A stretch of DNA of 64,000 nucleotides from Bacillus sp. WMMC1349 (GCF_013155385.1 NZ_JABJUQ010000007.1:2276001-2340000); one strand, 5' to 3'. Positions 1 to 9,722 are shown, counted from the first letter of the stretch. Notes: generated from the letters alone by a model not told the origin. Translations and numbers: made by a program.

Positions 1-10
1 GCCAAATCGA

Positions 11-1297
11 TTATCGTTTCCCTTCTAAATAATTTGGCTCTGCTGTCTGTTTGCGGGTATCTTGTCCGACTGTTTCCTGAGCAGGCTCTGTCAAGCTTAC
101 ATCTTTAATGAAATAGTAAATGAGCGTGTGTCCAGCCCCTAGTAAAACTAATGAAATTGGAATACCTAAATCTTCTTTAAACAGAAGGACCAGGAGCAGA
201 AACACTAAAATGGAGGCAATACGACCGCTATTTAAATAAACTTCTCTCACAACAATATATTCAATTCGCGCTTTTCTGGCATATCTTGCCTTTCCAATTA
301 CATCATAGGTCAATGATGAGTACGGAACTAGCAGCATCGGATAGCCGATCGCAATCGCTACAGCGTAAAAAAGTAAAGTCACATATGTCATATGAAACAG
401 AATGAGAAACAGGGAACCGAATAAGACGAGCCCTCCTAGAAAAATTGCTTTTTTACGTGCTCCTTTTTTTATAAACCTTGTGGCAAAATAATAAGCAAAA
501 AAAGAAACTGCCGAATTAACAAGCCCGAATTTTCCTAACGCAAGCTCACTTTTTGTTGTGATAAACACAAAAACATTAATTAAGAAAACAAAAATACCCT
601 CTCTTAGCCCTTGAAAAAAATGAGCATTGGTGACATTTTTCCAGTTTTCATCTGAATGTCGTTCTTTCCAAATTTTCTTTAAAATATACTGACCTCGAGC
701 TTCTCTGCGTTTAAGAAAAAAGCTTGTAATAACGGCGATCGTAAACAATCCTAAAGAAAAACTAAAGATCAGTGTATAGCCTGTATTGTCTGTGAGCCGT
801 GAAATGACATAACCGGCAACAATCGGTCCGATCATTCCAGCACCTGAGGTTAATACACCAAGAAATCCATTAAAAAAATCCCTTGTCTCTGGTTCTGTGA
901 TTTCAAATGTCAATACATTAAAAGCAAGCCAATAAAAACCATAGCCCACTCCAAGAACACTGCCGAGCAGTACCAATTGTGATCCAGCATTTTCCCCTAC
1001 CAAAAGAACCGTTAAATAAAAGATCGCCAAAAATGAGACACCAAATCTTAAAATAAATACCCGATCGATTTTTTTTGCCAGCCTCCCAGCAATCATAAAG
1101 GTTAAAGGTTGCATCACAACAATTGACAGATTGTAAATAGCCAAATCAATAAATTGCCCTGATTGTTTCCACAAATATACATTTACAAATGTATTGGAAA
1201 GAGCAATGCTCAGTGAATAAAGGCCGCCAACAGTCAGTAGAAGCAACAAGTCCCTGTTTACCTCAACATCGCCTATTATGTTTTTGATTTTGCTCAT
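11..1297 (-). CDS. yqgE: MFS-type membrane transporter, YqgE-like
   Basis: A 428-residue polytopic membrane protein with about twelve hydrophobic segments, the first at residues 18-38, and a basic cytoplasmic loop near residues 195-222 between the two six-helix halves. This pattern fits a major facilitator superfamily carrier. The position beside sodA matches B. subtilis yqgE. The substrate cannot be read from the sequence. The ATG start has a good AAAGGGGA site upstream. It lies downstream of the sodA terminator, in the same direction. The family call is firm; the function is unknown. Confidence 0.85.
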   Translation of the reverse strand: MSKIKNIIGDVEVNRDLLLLLTVGGLYSLSIALSNTFVNVYLWKQSGQFIDLAIYNLSIVVMQPLTFMIAGRLAKKIDRVFILRFGVSFLAIFYLTVLLVGENAGSQLVLLGSVLGVGYGFYWLAFNVLTFEITEPETRDFFNGFLGVLTSGAGMIGPIVAGYVISRLTDNTGYTLIFSFSLGLFTIAVITSFFLKRREARGQYILKKIWKERHSDENWKNVTNAHFFQGLREGIFVFLINVFVFITTKSELALGKFGLVNSAVSFFAYYFATRFIKKGARKKAIFLGGLVLFGSLFLILFHMTYVTLLFYAVAIAIGYPMLLVPYSSLTYDVIGKARYARKARIEYIVVREVYLNSGRIASILVFLLLVLLFKEDLGIPISLVLLGAGHTLIYYFIKDVSLTEPAQETVGQDTRKQTAEPNYLEGKR

Positions 1298-1364
1298 AAC
1301 TGACTCCCCTTTACTGATACTCTTTAGTTTGTCTAATCAAAAGTCAGTTATGTACTGAAAAAAG

Positions 1365-1405
1365 AAAACAAGCAAGGTCCACTCATAACGGACCTTGCTT
1401 GTTTT
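1365..1405 (-). terminator. Rho-independent terminator of sodA
   Basis: A 16-base perfect inverted repeat (arms 1365-1380 and 1390-1405, 9-base loop) follows the sodA stop codon. On the minus strand it ends in a T-rich run. It separates sodA from yqgE. Confidence 0.9.
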
Positions 1406-1417
1406 CATAAAGCTTAT

Positions 1418-2026
1418 TTATTTTGCTTCGCTATAAAGTCGGGAAACTTCATCCCAATTCACGACATTCCAAAATGCTTTAATATAATCTGGACGGCGAT
1501 TTTGATAATTCAAGTAATAAGCATGCTCCCATACATCAAGACCTAGGATCGGAGTTTTGCCTTCGGAAAGCGGAGAATCTTGGTTTGGTGTACTTGTGAT
1601 TTCAAGCTCACCATTGTTGACAACAAGCCATGCCCATCCGGAACCAAAGCGGCCTGCTGCTGCATTTGCAAATTCTTCTTTGAATTGATCAAAGCTGCCA
1701 AATTTATTTGTGATCGCCTCTTGCAATTCACCTGATGGAGCTCCACCTCCATTTGGAGAGAGCAGTTTCCAGAAAAGCGAATGGTTAGCATGTCCTCCAC
1801 CATTGTTACGAACAGCAGTGCGAATGTCTTCTGGAACAGCATCAAGATTAGCGACAAGTTTTTCCACTGATTTGTTTTCTAGTTCTTGAATTCCTGCCAC
1901 CGCATCGTTTAATTTTGTTACATATGTGTTATGGTGTTTCGTATGGTGAATATTCATTGTTTCTTTGTCGATGTGCGGTTCTAACGCATCATAAGCATAT
2001 GGTAATTCTGGAAGTTTGTAAGCCAT
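1418..2026 (-). CDS. sodA: Superoxide dismutase (Mn/Fe type)
   Basis: Cytoplasmic enzyme that dismutates superoxide to hydrogen peroxide and oxygen. The product is 202 residues, the usual length for Bacillus SodA. The N-terminal NIHHTKHH segment supplies the first metal ligand (His27), GGHANH the second near residue 80, and DVWEHAYY near residue 164 the last Asp and His. Three possible starts (TTG, ATG, ATG) follow each other. The inner ATG was chosen because it lies 8 bases from GGAGG and gives the conserved MAYKLP start. The gene is monocistronic, with its own promoter and terminator. Manganese is likely from family relatives, but the metal is not proven. Confidence 0.97.
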   Translation of the reverse strand: MAYKLPELPYAYDALEPHIDKETMNIHHTKHHNTYVTKLNDAVAGIQELENKSVEKLVANLDAVPEDIRTAVRNNGGGHANHSLFWKLLSPNGGGAPSGELQEAITNKFGSFDQFKEEFANAAAGRFGSGWAWLVVNNGELEITSTPNQDSPLSEGKTPILGLDVWEHAYYLNYQNRRPDYIKAFWNVVNWDEVSRLYSEAK

Positions 2027-2072
2027 CATCAATTCCTCCTTATTTTATATGTACTTACCAGCTTTCATTTTC

Positions 2073-2101
2073 AATGTAACAAAAGAAAAAGCCTCTTTCA
2101 A
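2073..2101 (-). promoter_or_regulatory. SigA-type promoter of sodA
   Basis: On the minus strand TTGAAA (2096-2101) and TACATT (2073-2078) are separated by 17 bases, about 35 bases upstream of the sodA ribosome binding site. Confidence 0.6.
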
Positions 2102-2184
2102 TTGAAATGCTCACAAAATGATCACATTATTGTGTATTTCAATTGCACATTACACATTAACCGTTTGTGCTTCTTTTTAAACAT

Positions 2185-2667
2185 TTATAAGACCGCAAAT
2201 AAAAAATACCCGATCATTATCATCTGAATTACACTTTTCGCCAATACGCTTGAAATAAATCCAAGCAATGAACCTGCACCTATTTTCACGGCAGTTTTTA
2301 TATCCTTTTTATGAATGAGCAATTCCCCAAACATCGCACCGATAAAAGGTCCGATAATAATCCCGGCTATAGGGATGACAAAAGGTCCAACAAGAAGACC
2401 GATTGTACTTCCCCATATAGCAGCCCGGCTTCCACCGAAGCGCTTAACCCCAAAAAGATTTGCAAGGTGATCTGCAACTAGTAAAGCAACAATAAATATC
2501 CCCTGGACAATCCAAAACAGGTATGTAAATGGTTCAAATGAAAATAAAAAACCGTACAAAATAAATCCGGCGATGATGAAAACGACACTTGGAATAATTG
2601 GATAGACTAGACCGATAAACGCAATGATAAACATGGCAGAAATCAACAACCAATATAAGATATCCAA
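2185..2667 (-). CDS. yqgC: DUF456 membrane protein YqgC
   Basis: A 160-residue, very hydrophobic protein with about four to five membrane segments and Gly-rich stretches such as [22 protein letters not shown], typical of the DUF456 family. The function is not known. The TTG start follows a GGGGGGAGG site. It is read in the same direction as sodA but lies upstream of the sodA promoter. It diverges from yqgB. Confidence 0.8.
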   Translation of the reverse strand: MDILYWLLISAMFIIAFIGLVYPIIPSVVFIIAGFILYGFLFSFEPFTYLFWIVQGIFIVALLVADHLANLFGVKRFGGSRAAIWGSTIGLLVGPFVIPIAGIIIGPFIGAMFGELLIHKKDIKTAVKIGAGSLLGFISSVLAKSVIQMIMIGYFLFAVL

Positions 2668-2780
2668 TATCCTCCCCCCAATCTCTTCTATTGTCTAATA
2701 AGTTCCCTTGAATTCCTTCTTACCTAGCGATACAATAATGCAAGCAAATACCTTAGATTATGATAGGAAGTGAAAATGAA

Positions 2781-3539
2781 ATGAATATGTTGAGGTTATC
2801 GTTAAAAAGTACGTATTCTCCTCAGGCAATAGCAAAAGCACGTTTTCAAGGCATAGGCAAAACCATTTTATATGTTTTTTTACTCAGTATCATCGCTGCT
2901 TTACCAAATGTGTACCATACTAACAATCATTTCACCGAGGCAATGAACAGCCTTCAATCGGATCTTAAAGATTTACCTGAATTTTCAATTGAAGGCGGTT
3001 CATTACATACAAATACAAAAAAAGCAACCGAATTACACACAAATGGATATACGGTTGTTTTAGATCCTGAAAACTCTTATGATATGAAACAGATAACAGA
3101 CAAACAAAATGCAGTCGGCTTTTTGAAAGAAAAACTTGTCATTGTCATCAATGGACAGGACATAGAAGTATCTTATACAGAATTTAATGAAAAAATCTCA
3201 CAACAAGACATATTATCTCTTATTGATCAAATGAAAACAATTATTTTCCCTGTATTATCTGTTCTTATTCTCTTAGCTTCTACCGCTGGAAAATTTATTG
3301 CTGTTACATGTCTTGCCCTAATCGGTTTATTTATACGGTACAGACTGAAAAAAAATCTAAGGTACAAAAATTTATGGGTGATGTCTGCTTATTCCATTAC
3401 ACTCACAACTGTCTTCTTTTTTCTGATGGACACTCTCCAAGTGGCTGTCTTTAAAGGGTTTTTACTGTATTGGCTTGTTAATATTGTGATGTTGTTTCTA
3501 GCTATTAAAGAAATTCCACAACATAAAAAACAAGACTAA
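2781..3539 (+). CDS. yqgB: DUF1189 membrane protein YqgB
   Basis: A membrane protein of about 252 residues. One membrane helix lies near residue 30, a long extracytoplasmic region follows, and three more helices are in the C-terminal half. This is the arrangement of the DUF1189 family (B. subtilis YqgB, same position). An ATG at 2760 is possible, but AGGAAG lies 10 bases before the ATG at 2781, which gives MNMLRLSLKS. The function is unknown. Confidence 0.75.
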   Translation: MNMLRLSLKSTYSPQAIAKARFQGIGKTILYVFLLSIIAALPNVYHTNNHFTEAMNSLQSDLKDLPEFSIEGGSLHTNTKKATELHTNGYTVVLDPENSYDMKQITDKQNAVGFLKEKLVIVINGQDIEVSYTEFNEKISQQDILSLIDQMKTIIFPVLSVLILLASTAGKFIAVTCLALIGLFIRYRLKKNLRYKNLWVMSAYSITLTTVFFFLMDTLQVAVFKGFLLYWLVNIVMLFLAIKEIPQHKKQD

Positions 3540-3614
3540 TCCGCATTTAATTGTCATGTCAGATAATGGACAAGCATAAAATAGTAAAAAATGAATGAAG
3601 TGGGGACAAGTCAA

Positions 3615-3929
3615 ATGAAGCGGTTAGTGATGTTCCTATCTATTTTACTGACGCTGTTCATTATATATTATGATTTAAAAACCGGCACCATTCCAGAACA
3701 GGCAATCCCTGTTTCTGCTAGGACGAAAGAAACGATCGCTACTGACATGATTGAATATAAGACCGTCACTGTTCAACCTGGTGAGACCGTCATTTCAATA
3801 ACTGGAGATGATATGTCTACGAGCCGAATTATCAATGATTTTGAAAGATTAAATCCGAATGTAAAGGCGAGGCATATTCAAGCGGGAGTTACCTATAAAT
3901 TCCCGGTTTACCCTGAGAAAAAGCGTTAA
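3615..3929 (+). CDS. yqfZ: LysM-like exported protein YqfZ
   Basis: A 104-residue protein starting with a signal-anchor helix (residues 1-20). It ends in a single LysM-like module containing VQPGETVISI and RLNPNVKARHIQAGVTYKFP. LysM modules bind peptidoglycan, so the product probably sits outside the membrane against the wall or the spore cortex. B. subtilis yqfZ is known as a sporulation-expressed gene; here that is inference. The start at 3615 was preferred over 3591 because GGGGA lies 8 bases upstream and the signal sequence begins cleanly. Confidence 0.75.
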   Translation: MKRLVMFLSILLTLFIIYYDLKTGTIPEQAIPVSARTKETIATDMIEYKTVTVQPGETVISITGDDMSTSRIINDFERLNPNVKARHIQAGVTYKFPVYPEKKR

Positions 3930-3932
3930 TTC

Positions 3933-3962
3933 TTGTCAGCTTAATCAACATACTGTTACAAT
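3933..3962 (+). promoter_or_regulatory. SigA-type promoter of ispG
   Basis: TTGTCA (3933-3938), an 18-base spacer and TACAAT (3957-3962) lie directly after the yqfZ stop and about 50 bases before the ispG ribosome binding site. Confidence 0.6.
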
Positions 3963-4025
3963 AAGACTTGTTATAAAAACGGTGATACCCGCGAGCTGTA
4001 TCATAAATTTAAGGAGAGAATCAGA

Positions 4026-5132
4026 GTGAGTGAAATCACACATCGTACAAAAACGCGTCCCGTTAAAGTGGGACCTTTAACAATAGGCGGTAATAATGAA
4101 GTCGTCATTCAAAGTATGACAACAACGAAAACACATGATGTTGAAGCAACCGTTTCTGAGATCAACAGGCTTGCTGAAGCGGGCTGTCAAGTCGTACGTG
4201 TAGCTTGTCCTGATCAGAGAGCAGCAGAGGCTATTCCAGAGATCAAAAAACGGATCTCCATCCCCCTTGTCGTTGATATTCATTTTGACTATAAATTAGC
4301 ATTAAAAGCAATCGAAGGCGGAGCTGATAAAATTCGGATCAACCCAGGGAATATCGGCCGCCGTGAAAAAGTCGAAGCTGTCGTTAATGCAGCAAAAGAA
4401 AAAGGCATTCCGATCCGTATCGGAGTCAATGCAGGCTCTCTTGAAAAACGAATTCTTGAAAAGTATGGCTATCCGACAGCAGACGGTATGGTTGAAAGTG
4501 CGTTACACCATATTCAAATCCTAGAAGAACTGGATTTCCACAATATTATTGTGAGCATGAAAGCATCGGATGTTAACCTGGCAATCGAAGCATATGAAAA
4601 AGCAGCAAAAGCCTTTGATTATCCACTTCATTTAGGAATTACTGAAAGTGGAACATTGTTTGCAGGAACAGTGAAAAGTGCCGCTGGACTTGGTGCCATT
4701 TTAAGCAAAGGTATCGGCAACACGCTCCGCATTTCATTAAGTGCAGATCCTGTTGAAGAAGTAAAAGTCGCAAGGGAATTGTTAAAATCGTTTGGACTCG
4801 CGGCTAATGCAGCAACATTGATCTCTTGTCCGACCTGCGGGCGGATCGAAATCGATTTAATTAAAATTGCCAATGAAGTCGAGGAATATATTTCAAAAAT
4901 TAAAGCACCGATTAAAGTAGCTGTTCTCGGCTGTGCAGTCAATGGTCCAGGTGAAGCTCGCGAAGCGGATATTGGCATCGCTGGCGCACGTGGGGAAGGT
5001 CTTCTTTTCCGCAAAGGAGAAATCGTTCGAAAAGTACCTGAGGAAACTATGGTTGAAGAACTGAAAAAAGAAATCGATAAACTGGCAGAAGAACATTATG
5101 CCAAGCAAGCTGCCGAAAAAGCAAAAGCTTGA
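4026..5132 (+). CDS. ispG: 4-hydroxy-3-methylbut-2-en-1-yl diphosphate synthase (IspG)
   Basis: Iron-sulfur enzyme of the MEP isoprenoid pathway. It converts methylerythritol cyclodiphosphate to HMBPP, which IspH (also in this window) then reduces. The product has 368 residues with an N-terminal TIM-barrel domain and a C-terminal reductase-like domain. The [4Fe-4S] cysteines are in SCPTCGR near residue 268 and [10 protein letters not shown] near residue 303. The GTG start lies 7 bases after AAGGAGAG. The stop codon is inside the stem of a strong terminator. Confidence 0.97.
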   Translation: MSEITHRTKTRPVKVGPLTIGGNNEVVIQSMTTTKTHDVEATVSEINRLAEAGCQVVRVACPDQRAAEAIPEIKKRISIPLVVDIHFDYKLALKAIEGGADKIRINPGNIGRREKVEAVVNAAKEKGIPIRIGVNAGSLEKRILEKYGYPTADGMVESALHHIQILEELDFHNIIVSMKASDVNLAIEAYEKAAKAFDYPLHLGITESGTLFAGTVKSAAGLGAILSKGIGNTLRISLSADPVEEVKVARELLKSFGLAANAATLISCPTCGRIEIDLIKIANEVEEYISKIKAPIKVAVLGCAVNGPGEAREADIGIAGARGEGLLFRKGEIVRKVPEETMVEELKKEIDKLAEEHYAKQAAEKAKA

Positions 5133-5152
5133 CGGAAATCCGTCAAGCTTTT
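5123..5152. terminator. Bidirectional terminator between ispG and yqfX
   Basis: A 13-base perfect inverted repeat (5123-5135 and 5140-5152) with a 4-base loop, flanked by A and T runs. It serves two converging genes. Confidence 0.85.
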
Positions 5153-5157
5153 GTGCT

Positions 5158-5529
5158 TTAGAAAAACGGTGCCAAAAATATGCCAAGCACTACAGAAACA
5201 ACACCAATACCCATCGCCCAAGCTCCTATGCCAGTTGCTCCTTGTCTTCTGGCTATAAAACCAACGATGATCCCTGCGATTCCCAATAATACAGGAAGCA
5301 TAAACAATGAGATAATTGACAGTGCCAGCGCAATATATCCGGTCACCCGACCACCAGCAGCACCTGTCTCATTTTCTGCAGTTCCGCCATTCCGGTCGTT
5401 TTCCATACCATATCCCGGAGCAACTTCTGCCGCTGTTTCCTCTAAATAATTATCATCATTTAAAGTTGCGTCAACTATATCGGCATTATAACCGCTGCGA
5501 TGACGCTCTTGGTTTTGCTCTCTTTCCAT
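5158..5529 (-). CDS. yqfX: Small membrane protein YqfX
   Basis: A 123-residue protein. The first 65 residues are polar and acidic; two membrane helices follow (about residues 72-95 and 100-122) with Gly-rich spacing, like DUF4190-type proteins. The function is unknown. The ATG at 5529 was chosen over the upstream ATG pair because a very strong AAAGGGGGGA site lies just before it. The position matches B. subtilis yqfX. Confidence 0.7.
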   Translation of the reverse strand: MEREQNQERHRSGYNADIVDATLNDDNYLEETAAEVAPGYGMENDRNGGTAENETGAAGGRVTGYIALALSIISLFMLPVLLGIAGIIVGFIARRQGATGIGAWAMGIGVVSVVLGIFLAPFF

Positions 5530-5668
5530 TCGTGGTCCCCCCTTTGAGTCCATCATAAAGGAGCATTTATAGTGTAAACATTTTAGTCTAATTCATGTTT
5601 GCTAAACTTTACTGGCATTGTTAAAAGTTTATGATACACTATAGGAATGGAAAATAAGGAGTGTGGAC

Positions 5669-6265
5669 ATGTTACACTTAGGAATTGATATTGATGGTAC
5701 GATTACAGCACAAGATACATTAGTCCCTTACTTAAACGAGGCATTCGACCTCTCGATTACATTTGAAGACATTACGGACTATGATTTGACAAAGCTATTG
5801 AATATATCTGAGCAAGCTTTTTGGAAATGGATGGACGAGAATGAACCTCTCATTTATAAAGAAGCAATGGTCGCCCAATATGCCAAACAAACAATTGACG
5901 AATTGAAGAACAAGCACAAACTTTTTTATATTACGGCAAGAAGACATCACTTAAAAGATACAACACATACTTGGTTTCACAGAAATAAAATCCATTACGA
6001 TCATATTGAACTTGTCGGTGGTCATGATAAGCTAGAAGCTGTATCTAAACACAAAGTCGATGTTTTTTTTGAAGACCATCACGGAAATGCGACCACGATT
6101 GCCAAAGAAGCGAATATTCCGGTTATACTGTTCAATACACCCTATAACCAGCTCCCGACCGATTCAAACATTATAAGAGTCAATAGTTGGCTTGAAGCAG
6201 CAGAATGGCTCAGAAAACATGAAAAAGACTTAAAAGTGATCGAACCAAAAAAAACCGGCGTATAA
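5669..6265 (+). CDS. yqfW: Putative HAD-fold 5'-nucleotidase YqfW
   Basis: A 198-residue haloacid-dehalogenase-fold phosphatase of the 5'-nucleotidase C family. The nucleophile motif GIDIDGTIT is at residues 5-13, motif II is in FYITARRHH near residue 90, and the acidic motif VDVFFEDHHGN is near residue 132. The substrate is predicted to be a (deoxy)nucleoside monophosphate, but this is not shown. The ATG at 5669 lies 7 bases from AAGGAG, which decides it over the GTG at 5663. It converges on zur. Confidence 0.85.
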   Translation: MLHLGIDIDGTITAQDTLVPYLNEAFDLSITFEDITDYDLTKLLNISEQAFWKWMDENEPLIYKEAMVAQYAKQTIDELKNKHKLFYITARRHHLKDTTHTWFHRNKIHYDHIELVGGHDKLEAVSKHKVDVFFEDHHGNATTIAKEANIPVILFNTPYNQLPTDSNIIRVNSWLEAAEWLRKHEKDLKVIEPKKTGV

Positions 6266-6276
6266 CCGGTTTTTTT
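6247..6276. terminator. Bidirectional terminator between yqfW and zur
   Basis: A run of A, the stem CCGG with extended A/T pairing, a 7-base loop and a run of T (arms 6248-6258 and 6266-6276). It works in either direction and lies between two convergent stop codons. Confidence 0.85.
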
Positions 6277-6277
6277 G

Positions 6278-6706
6278 TTATGCATTTATGCTTTTTTCTT
6301 CACATAATGGACATGTTCCGTAAATTTCAAATTTATGTCCGCTGATCTGATAACCTTCAAGATCAGCATTTAATTTTTCCATAGGGCATGATTCAATTTC
6401 TTTCGTTTTTCCACAAACCATACAGATAAAATGATGGTGGTGATGTATGGAAGAACATTTAAAACGAAACAGTTTTTCACCAGAAAGCTCAGTCGTTTCC
6501 AGAATACCGAGTTCCTCAAATAAAGACAGGTTTCTGTATATCGTATCAAAACTCAATCCCGGGTAATGATCATTTAAGGCAGATAATACATCTTTCGCTG
6601 TTAAATACTTATCAGAATCTCTAAAAAGCTGAAGCATATCCTCTCGTTTACTTGTATACTTATATCCTTTTTCTTTTAACAAATCAAGCGCTTCCTGTAC
6701 GTTCAT
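6278..6706 (-). CDS. zur: Zinc uptake regulator Zur (Fur family)
   Basis: Zinc-dependent transcription repressor. The product has 142 residues: an N-terminal winged helix with recognition helix region [18 protein letters not shown] (about residues 50-67), a His-rich HHHHH metal site near residue 90, and two structural CXXC pairs (CMVC near 96, CPLC near 133). It is very close to B. subtilis Zur. It is the last gene of znuC-znuB-zur and its start overlaps the end of znuB by 23 bases. AAGGAGG lies 7 bases before the ATG. The neighbours make the zinc assignment over Fur or PerR strong. Confidence 0.95.
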   Translation of the reverse strand: MNVQEALDLLKEKGYKYTSKREDMLQLFRDSDKYLTAKDVLSALNDHYPGLSFDTIYRNLSLFEELGILETTELSGEKLFRFKCSSIHHHHHFICMVCGKTKEIESCPMEKLNADLEGYQISGHKFEIYGTCPLCEEKSINA

Positions 6707-7544
6707 GGGGAATCCTCCTTTTGATTTTGTTAAAACTGATACACAATATGAGAATGAAAATCGAGAGCATCACAATCGTCCCGCCTGGAGCAAGATCTAG
6801 ATGATAGGCAAGTACCAACCCGATGACAACAGACAGTTCTCCAAACAAGACAGAAAAGAAAATCGCTTGCTTAAATCCTTTGGCAATCCGCATACTTGCA
6901 GCAACTGGTAGTGTCATCAATGCAGAAACAAGTAATGTCCCAACGATTCTCATTGATGCAGCAATGACTAGCGCAACAATTAAAATAAAAATAAAATGAA
7001 TCCACTTCGCAGAAATCCCAGAAGCTTTCGCATGTTCTTCATCAAATGAAAGCAAAAATAACTCTTTAAACAACGAGAAAACGACAATTAAAACAGCAGC
7101 AGAAATCCCGAGAATGACCAGCAAATCCTCACGGGAGACTGCGCTGACACTGCCGAACAAATAACTGAACAAGTCAGTGTTAAATCCGTCGGCAAGCGAA
7201 ATGAAAATAACTGAAATGCCGATACCACCAGACATGATGATGGGGATTGCAAGCTCCTGGTAATGTTTATAAACAGATCTCAGTTTTTCAATCATTAAAG
7301 ACCCGGTAACTGAAAAAATCATACCAAAATAGATCGGACTGATTCCAATCAGAGCGGTAAATTGTTTACTTAAGTAAAGACCTGCCGCAATTCCTGCCAA
7401 AGAAACGTGGCTTAGTGCATCAGCAATCAATGATAACCGTCTAACAACGATGAAGACTCCGAGCAAAGGTGCAATAAAACCGATTAATAATCCTGAAAAA
7501 AAAGCATTTTGTAAAAATTCATAATGAAAAAAAGGTGTTAACAT
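6684..7544 (-). CDS. znuB: Zinc ABC transporter permease ZnuB
   Basis: A 286-residue integral membrane permease of the ABC-3 family with about eight hydrophobic segments. Residues 28-60 hold the family pattern [17 protein letters not shown], the likely contact region with ZnuC. It carries Zn(II) into the cell with ZnuC and a solute-binding lipoprotein that is not encoded in this window. The start ATG overlaps the znuC stop (TAATG), with GGAGG upstream. Zinc is inferred from the zur linkage; manganese permeases share the same fold. Confidence 0.9.
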   Translation of the reverse strand: MLTPFFHYEFLQNAFFSGLLIGFIAPLLGVFIVVRRLSLIADALSHVSLAGIAAGLYLSKQFTALIGISPIYFGMIFSVTGSLMIEKLRSVYKHYQELAIPIIMSGGIGISVIFISLADGFNTDLFSYLFGSVSAVSREDLLVILGISAAVLIVVFSLFKELFLLSFDEEHAKASGISAKWIHFIFILIVALVIAASMRIVGTLLVSALMTLPVAASMRIAKGFKQAIFFSVLFGELSVVIGLVLAYHLDLAPGGTIVMLSIFILILCISFNKIKRRIPHERTGSA

Positions 7545-8320
7545 TATTGTTGACCTCCATGCTCATGGTGGTTGTGGCTGATTGCTTGAACATCATGCCC
7601 GTAAAGATGCGAAAGATCTTGGTCTGTCATTGTTTCAAACTCCTCTGTATCGCCATGAAAATGAAGATGCTTATTCAAACAAGCAACATGTGTCACTTTA
7701 TCAGAAACCGTTCCCACATCATGGGTAACAAGAATTAATGTGATACCTTTTTTGCGATTTAATTTTTCTAAAAGCTGATAAAAACCTTCAACTGTCTTTT
7801 GATCAACACCGACTGTCGGTTCATCCAGAATAAGTAGCTTCGGCTCACTCACAAGTGCTCTGGCAATAAACGTTCTTTGCTGCTGTCCTCCAGAAAGTTC
7901 ACCTATATTTCTGTCTTTTAAAGAGGTAATTCCAACTGCCTCGATCGCGTCCAATACTTTTTGTTTATCCGTTTTTGACATCCGCTTAAACAACCCAAGC
8001 TTTGCTGTTAAACCGCTTGCGACCACTTCATAAACTGAGGCAGGAAACCCAGTATTAAAGCTGTTTGCCTTTTGTGAGACAAATCCAATCTTGTTCCATT
8101 CTTTAAATTTCTTAACAGGGACACCAAACAAAAGCAGTTCACCTTGTTGTGGTTTAATAAGGCCGAGTATGCATTTTAACAACGTTGTTTTTCCCGAACC
8201 ATTTGGACCAACTAAACCGAGAAAATTCCCTTCTTCAACTGTTAAATTAATATCTTCTATCACATTTCGTTGATCATATGAATAAGATATTTGTTTCATT
8301 TCAATAATAGGTTGTTTCAA
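7544..8320 (-). CDS. znuC: Zinc ABC transporter ATP-binding protein ZnuC
   Basis: Cytoplasmic ATPase of the zinc importer, about 258 residues. The Walker A motif GPNGSGKTT is near residue 38, the signature LSGGQQQR near 140, and Walker B LLILDEPTVGVD near 160. The C terminus is His-rich (SHNHHEHGG), which may bind zinc. The usual longest reading starts at a TTG at 8335; the TTG at 8320 was preferred because AAGGTGAA lies 5 bases upstream. An ATG at 8299 has no visible binding site. First gene of the zinc operon, with a Zur-box-like operator about 20 bases before it. Confidence 0.9.
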   Translation of the reverse strand: MKQPIIEMKQISYSYDQRNVIEDINLTVEEGNFLGLVGPNGSGKTTLLKCILGLIKPQQGELLLFGVPVKKFKEWNKIGFVSQKANSFNTGFPASVYEVVASGLTAKLGLFKRMSKTDKQKVLDAIEAVGITSLKDRNIGELSGGQQQRTFIARALVSEPKLLILDEPTVGVDQKTVEGFYQLLEKLNRKKGITLILVTHDVGTVSDKVTHVACLNKHLHFHGDTEEFETMTDQDLSHLYGHDVQAISHNHHEHGGQQ

Positions 8321-8338
8321 TCCGTTCACCTTCAAATA

Positions 8339-8359
8339 TTATCAGAATCATTCCGATTT
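8339..8359 (-). promoter_or_regulatory. Zur box in front of znuC
   Basis: On the minus strand this 21-base near-palindrome reads AAATCGGAAT-G-ATTCTGATAA. It matches the Bacillus Zur consensus AAATCGTAATNATTACGATTT at most positions. It lies between the upstream terminator and znuC, where bound Zur could block transcription. I could not settle the exact promoter. Confidence 0.75.
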
Positions 8360-8366
8360 AATACAC

Positions 8367-8405
8367 AAAAAGAAAATGGCATCCGAAAATTCAGCAAGCC
8401 ATTTT
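8367..8405 (-). terminator. Terminator of yqfU
   Basis: The 8-base arms 8373-8380 and 8398-8405 (AAAATGGC and its complement) are followed on the minus strand by CTTTTT. It lies about 60 bases after the yqfU stop. Confidence 0.7.
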
Positions 8406-8466
8406 GCTTATGTAACCAGTTCAATATGAAATTATACATCAAATTTGCAAAAAAGTAAATCAAGAC

Positions 8467-9348
8467 TTAATGGATCGGATTTTTAAACTTGCCGCCTCGG
8501 GTTTCATGCGTATCAACAATTGTAATAAAGGCATTACCATCAATTTCGAAAACAATTGATTTGAGTTTTGTGACTTCAAGCCTTGTCACAACCACATATA
8601 TCACCTCAGTGTCTTCGTTTGAATACCCGCCTTTTCCTTTTAGCTTTGTTGTCCCCCGACCAAGGCGGTGCAATAGGGCATCAGATATTTCTTCATATTG
8701 ATCAGATACGATCATGACAGCTTTTGTTTCCTCTAGTCCTTGAATCACAGCATCAATTGTCTTCATTGCAATATAATACGTCATAACGGAAAACATCGCT
8801 TGTTCAAGTCCAAATACAAACCCTGCCCATGTAAAAATAAAGACGTTTATAAACATGACAAATTCCCCAACTGAAAATGGCAGTTTCTTAGTAAGCAATA
8901 TCCCGAGAATCTCTGTTCCATCCATAGAACCGCCGTTACGAATCACAAGTCCTACACCAAACCCAAGCAGGAGACCGCCGAACACAGCAGCTAAAACAGG
9001 TTGAGTCGTAACCCCTTCTACATGATGCAACAAAGTTTCAATAATAGACAAGCTGACAATTCCAATAAGCGTTGAAATCACAAATGTTTTACCTATATGC
9101 TTGTAACCGGAAAACATAAACGGGATATTGAGGACAACAACAAGCAGTGCAAAATTGATTATCGGACTATCTTTAAAAAGGTAATCCAATATTAAAGAAA
9201 TACCGATAATTCCTCCATCAATGATTTTGTTTGGGACTAAAAACAGTTCAATACTGGCGGCGGCACAGGCGGCACCGATCAAAATCATAATGATTCGGAA
9301 CATCAAATGGATAGTGGATTCTTTTTTATGCTGTTTTTTTGCTACCAT
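8467..9348 (-). CDS. yqfU: YitT-family membrane protein YqfU
   Basis: A 293-residue protein. Five to six membrane helices lie between residues 15 and 200 and carry Gly-rich motifs ([35 protein letters not shown]). A soluble DUF2179-type domain occupies the C-terminal 80 residues ([20 protein letters not shown]). Length and position match B. subtilis YqfU. The function is unknown. The open frame extends 30 codons upstream, but the ATG at 9348 with AAGGGAG and AGAGAGG before it is the likely start. It diverges from yqfT. Confidence 0.85.
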   Translation of the reverse strand: MVAKKQHKKESTIHLMFRIIMILIGAACAAASIELFLVPNKIIDGGIIGISLILDYLFKDSPIINFALLVVVLNIPFMFSGYKHIGKTFVISTLIGIVSLSIIETLLHHVEGVTTQPVLAAVFGGLLLGFGVGLVIRNGGSMDGTEILGILLTKKLPFSVGEFVMFINVFIFTWAGFVFGLEQAMFSVMTYYIAMKTIDAVIQGLEETKAVMIVSDQYEEISDALLHRLGRGTTKLKGKGGYSNEDTEVIYVVVTRLEVTKLKSIVFEIDGNAFITIVDTHETRGGKFKNPIH

Positions 9349-9381
9349 GCCTCTCTCCCTTCCTGAACTGACTTTATCGCT

Positions 9382-9387
9382 ATTATA
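9382..9387 (-). promoter_or_regulatory. Extended -10 element upstream of yqfU
   Basis: The minus strand reads TGCTATAAT, an extended -10 sequence, about 35 bases before the yqfU start. No good -35 is visible at the right distance. Confidence 0.4.
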
Positions 9388-9464
9388 GCATTTTATAGTC
9401 AGCAATAAAAAAGTGACACATTTTTTAATTTCTCCCATACATTAGTTCAGAGGGGGGAACGGAC

Positions 9465-9722
9465 GTGATATTATTTCAGAAAATCGTACTGCAGCGCTTA
9501 AATCAGGTTACTGCTGATGAAGTGCTCAAATATGCAAAGAAATACGGAATTCATGTCACAAAAAAACAGGCTCTTGAGGTGGAAAAGCTCGTTAACGGGA
9601 AAAATATTAATATTTTCAATGAAACAGAACGGATCAAACTTCTCCGTCAAGTAGAAGCAGTCACATCAAAAGAAGCCGTTCAACTGCTGAACCAGCTGTT
9701 TGAACAATATGTATCAACATAA
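9465..9722 (+). CDS. yqfT: DUF2624 protein YqfT
   Basis: An 85-residue soluble, basic, largely helical protein without membrane segments or known catalytic motifs. It resembles the DUF2624 family (B. subtilis YqfT, same position). The GTG start follows a strong AGAGGGGGGAA site. The function is unknown. A structured repeat begins at its stop codon. Confidence 0.75.
   Translation: MILFQKIVLQRLNQVTADEVLKYAKKYGIHVTKKQALEVEKLVNGKNINIFNETERIKLLRQVEAVTSKEAVQLLNQLFEQYVST

Noticed and set aside
4628..5014. Minus-strand ORF inside ispG
   Set aside because: Lies wholly over the catalytic domain of ispG and has no start signal.
8431..8436. TGTATAAT (minus strand) as the znuC promoter
   Set aside because: No -35 at a proper distance, and a transcript from it would run into the yqfU terminator before reaching znuC.
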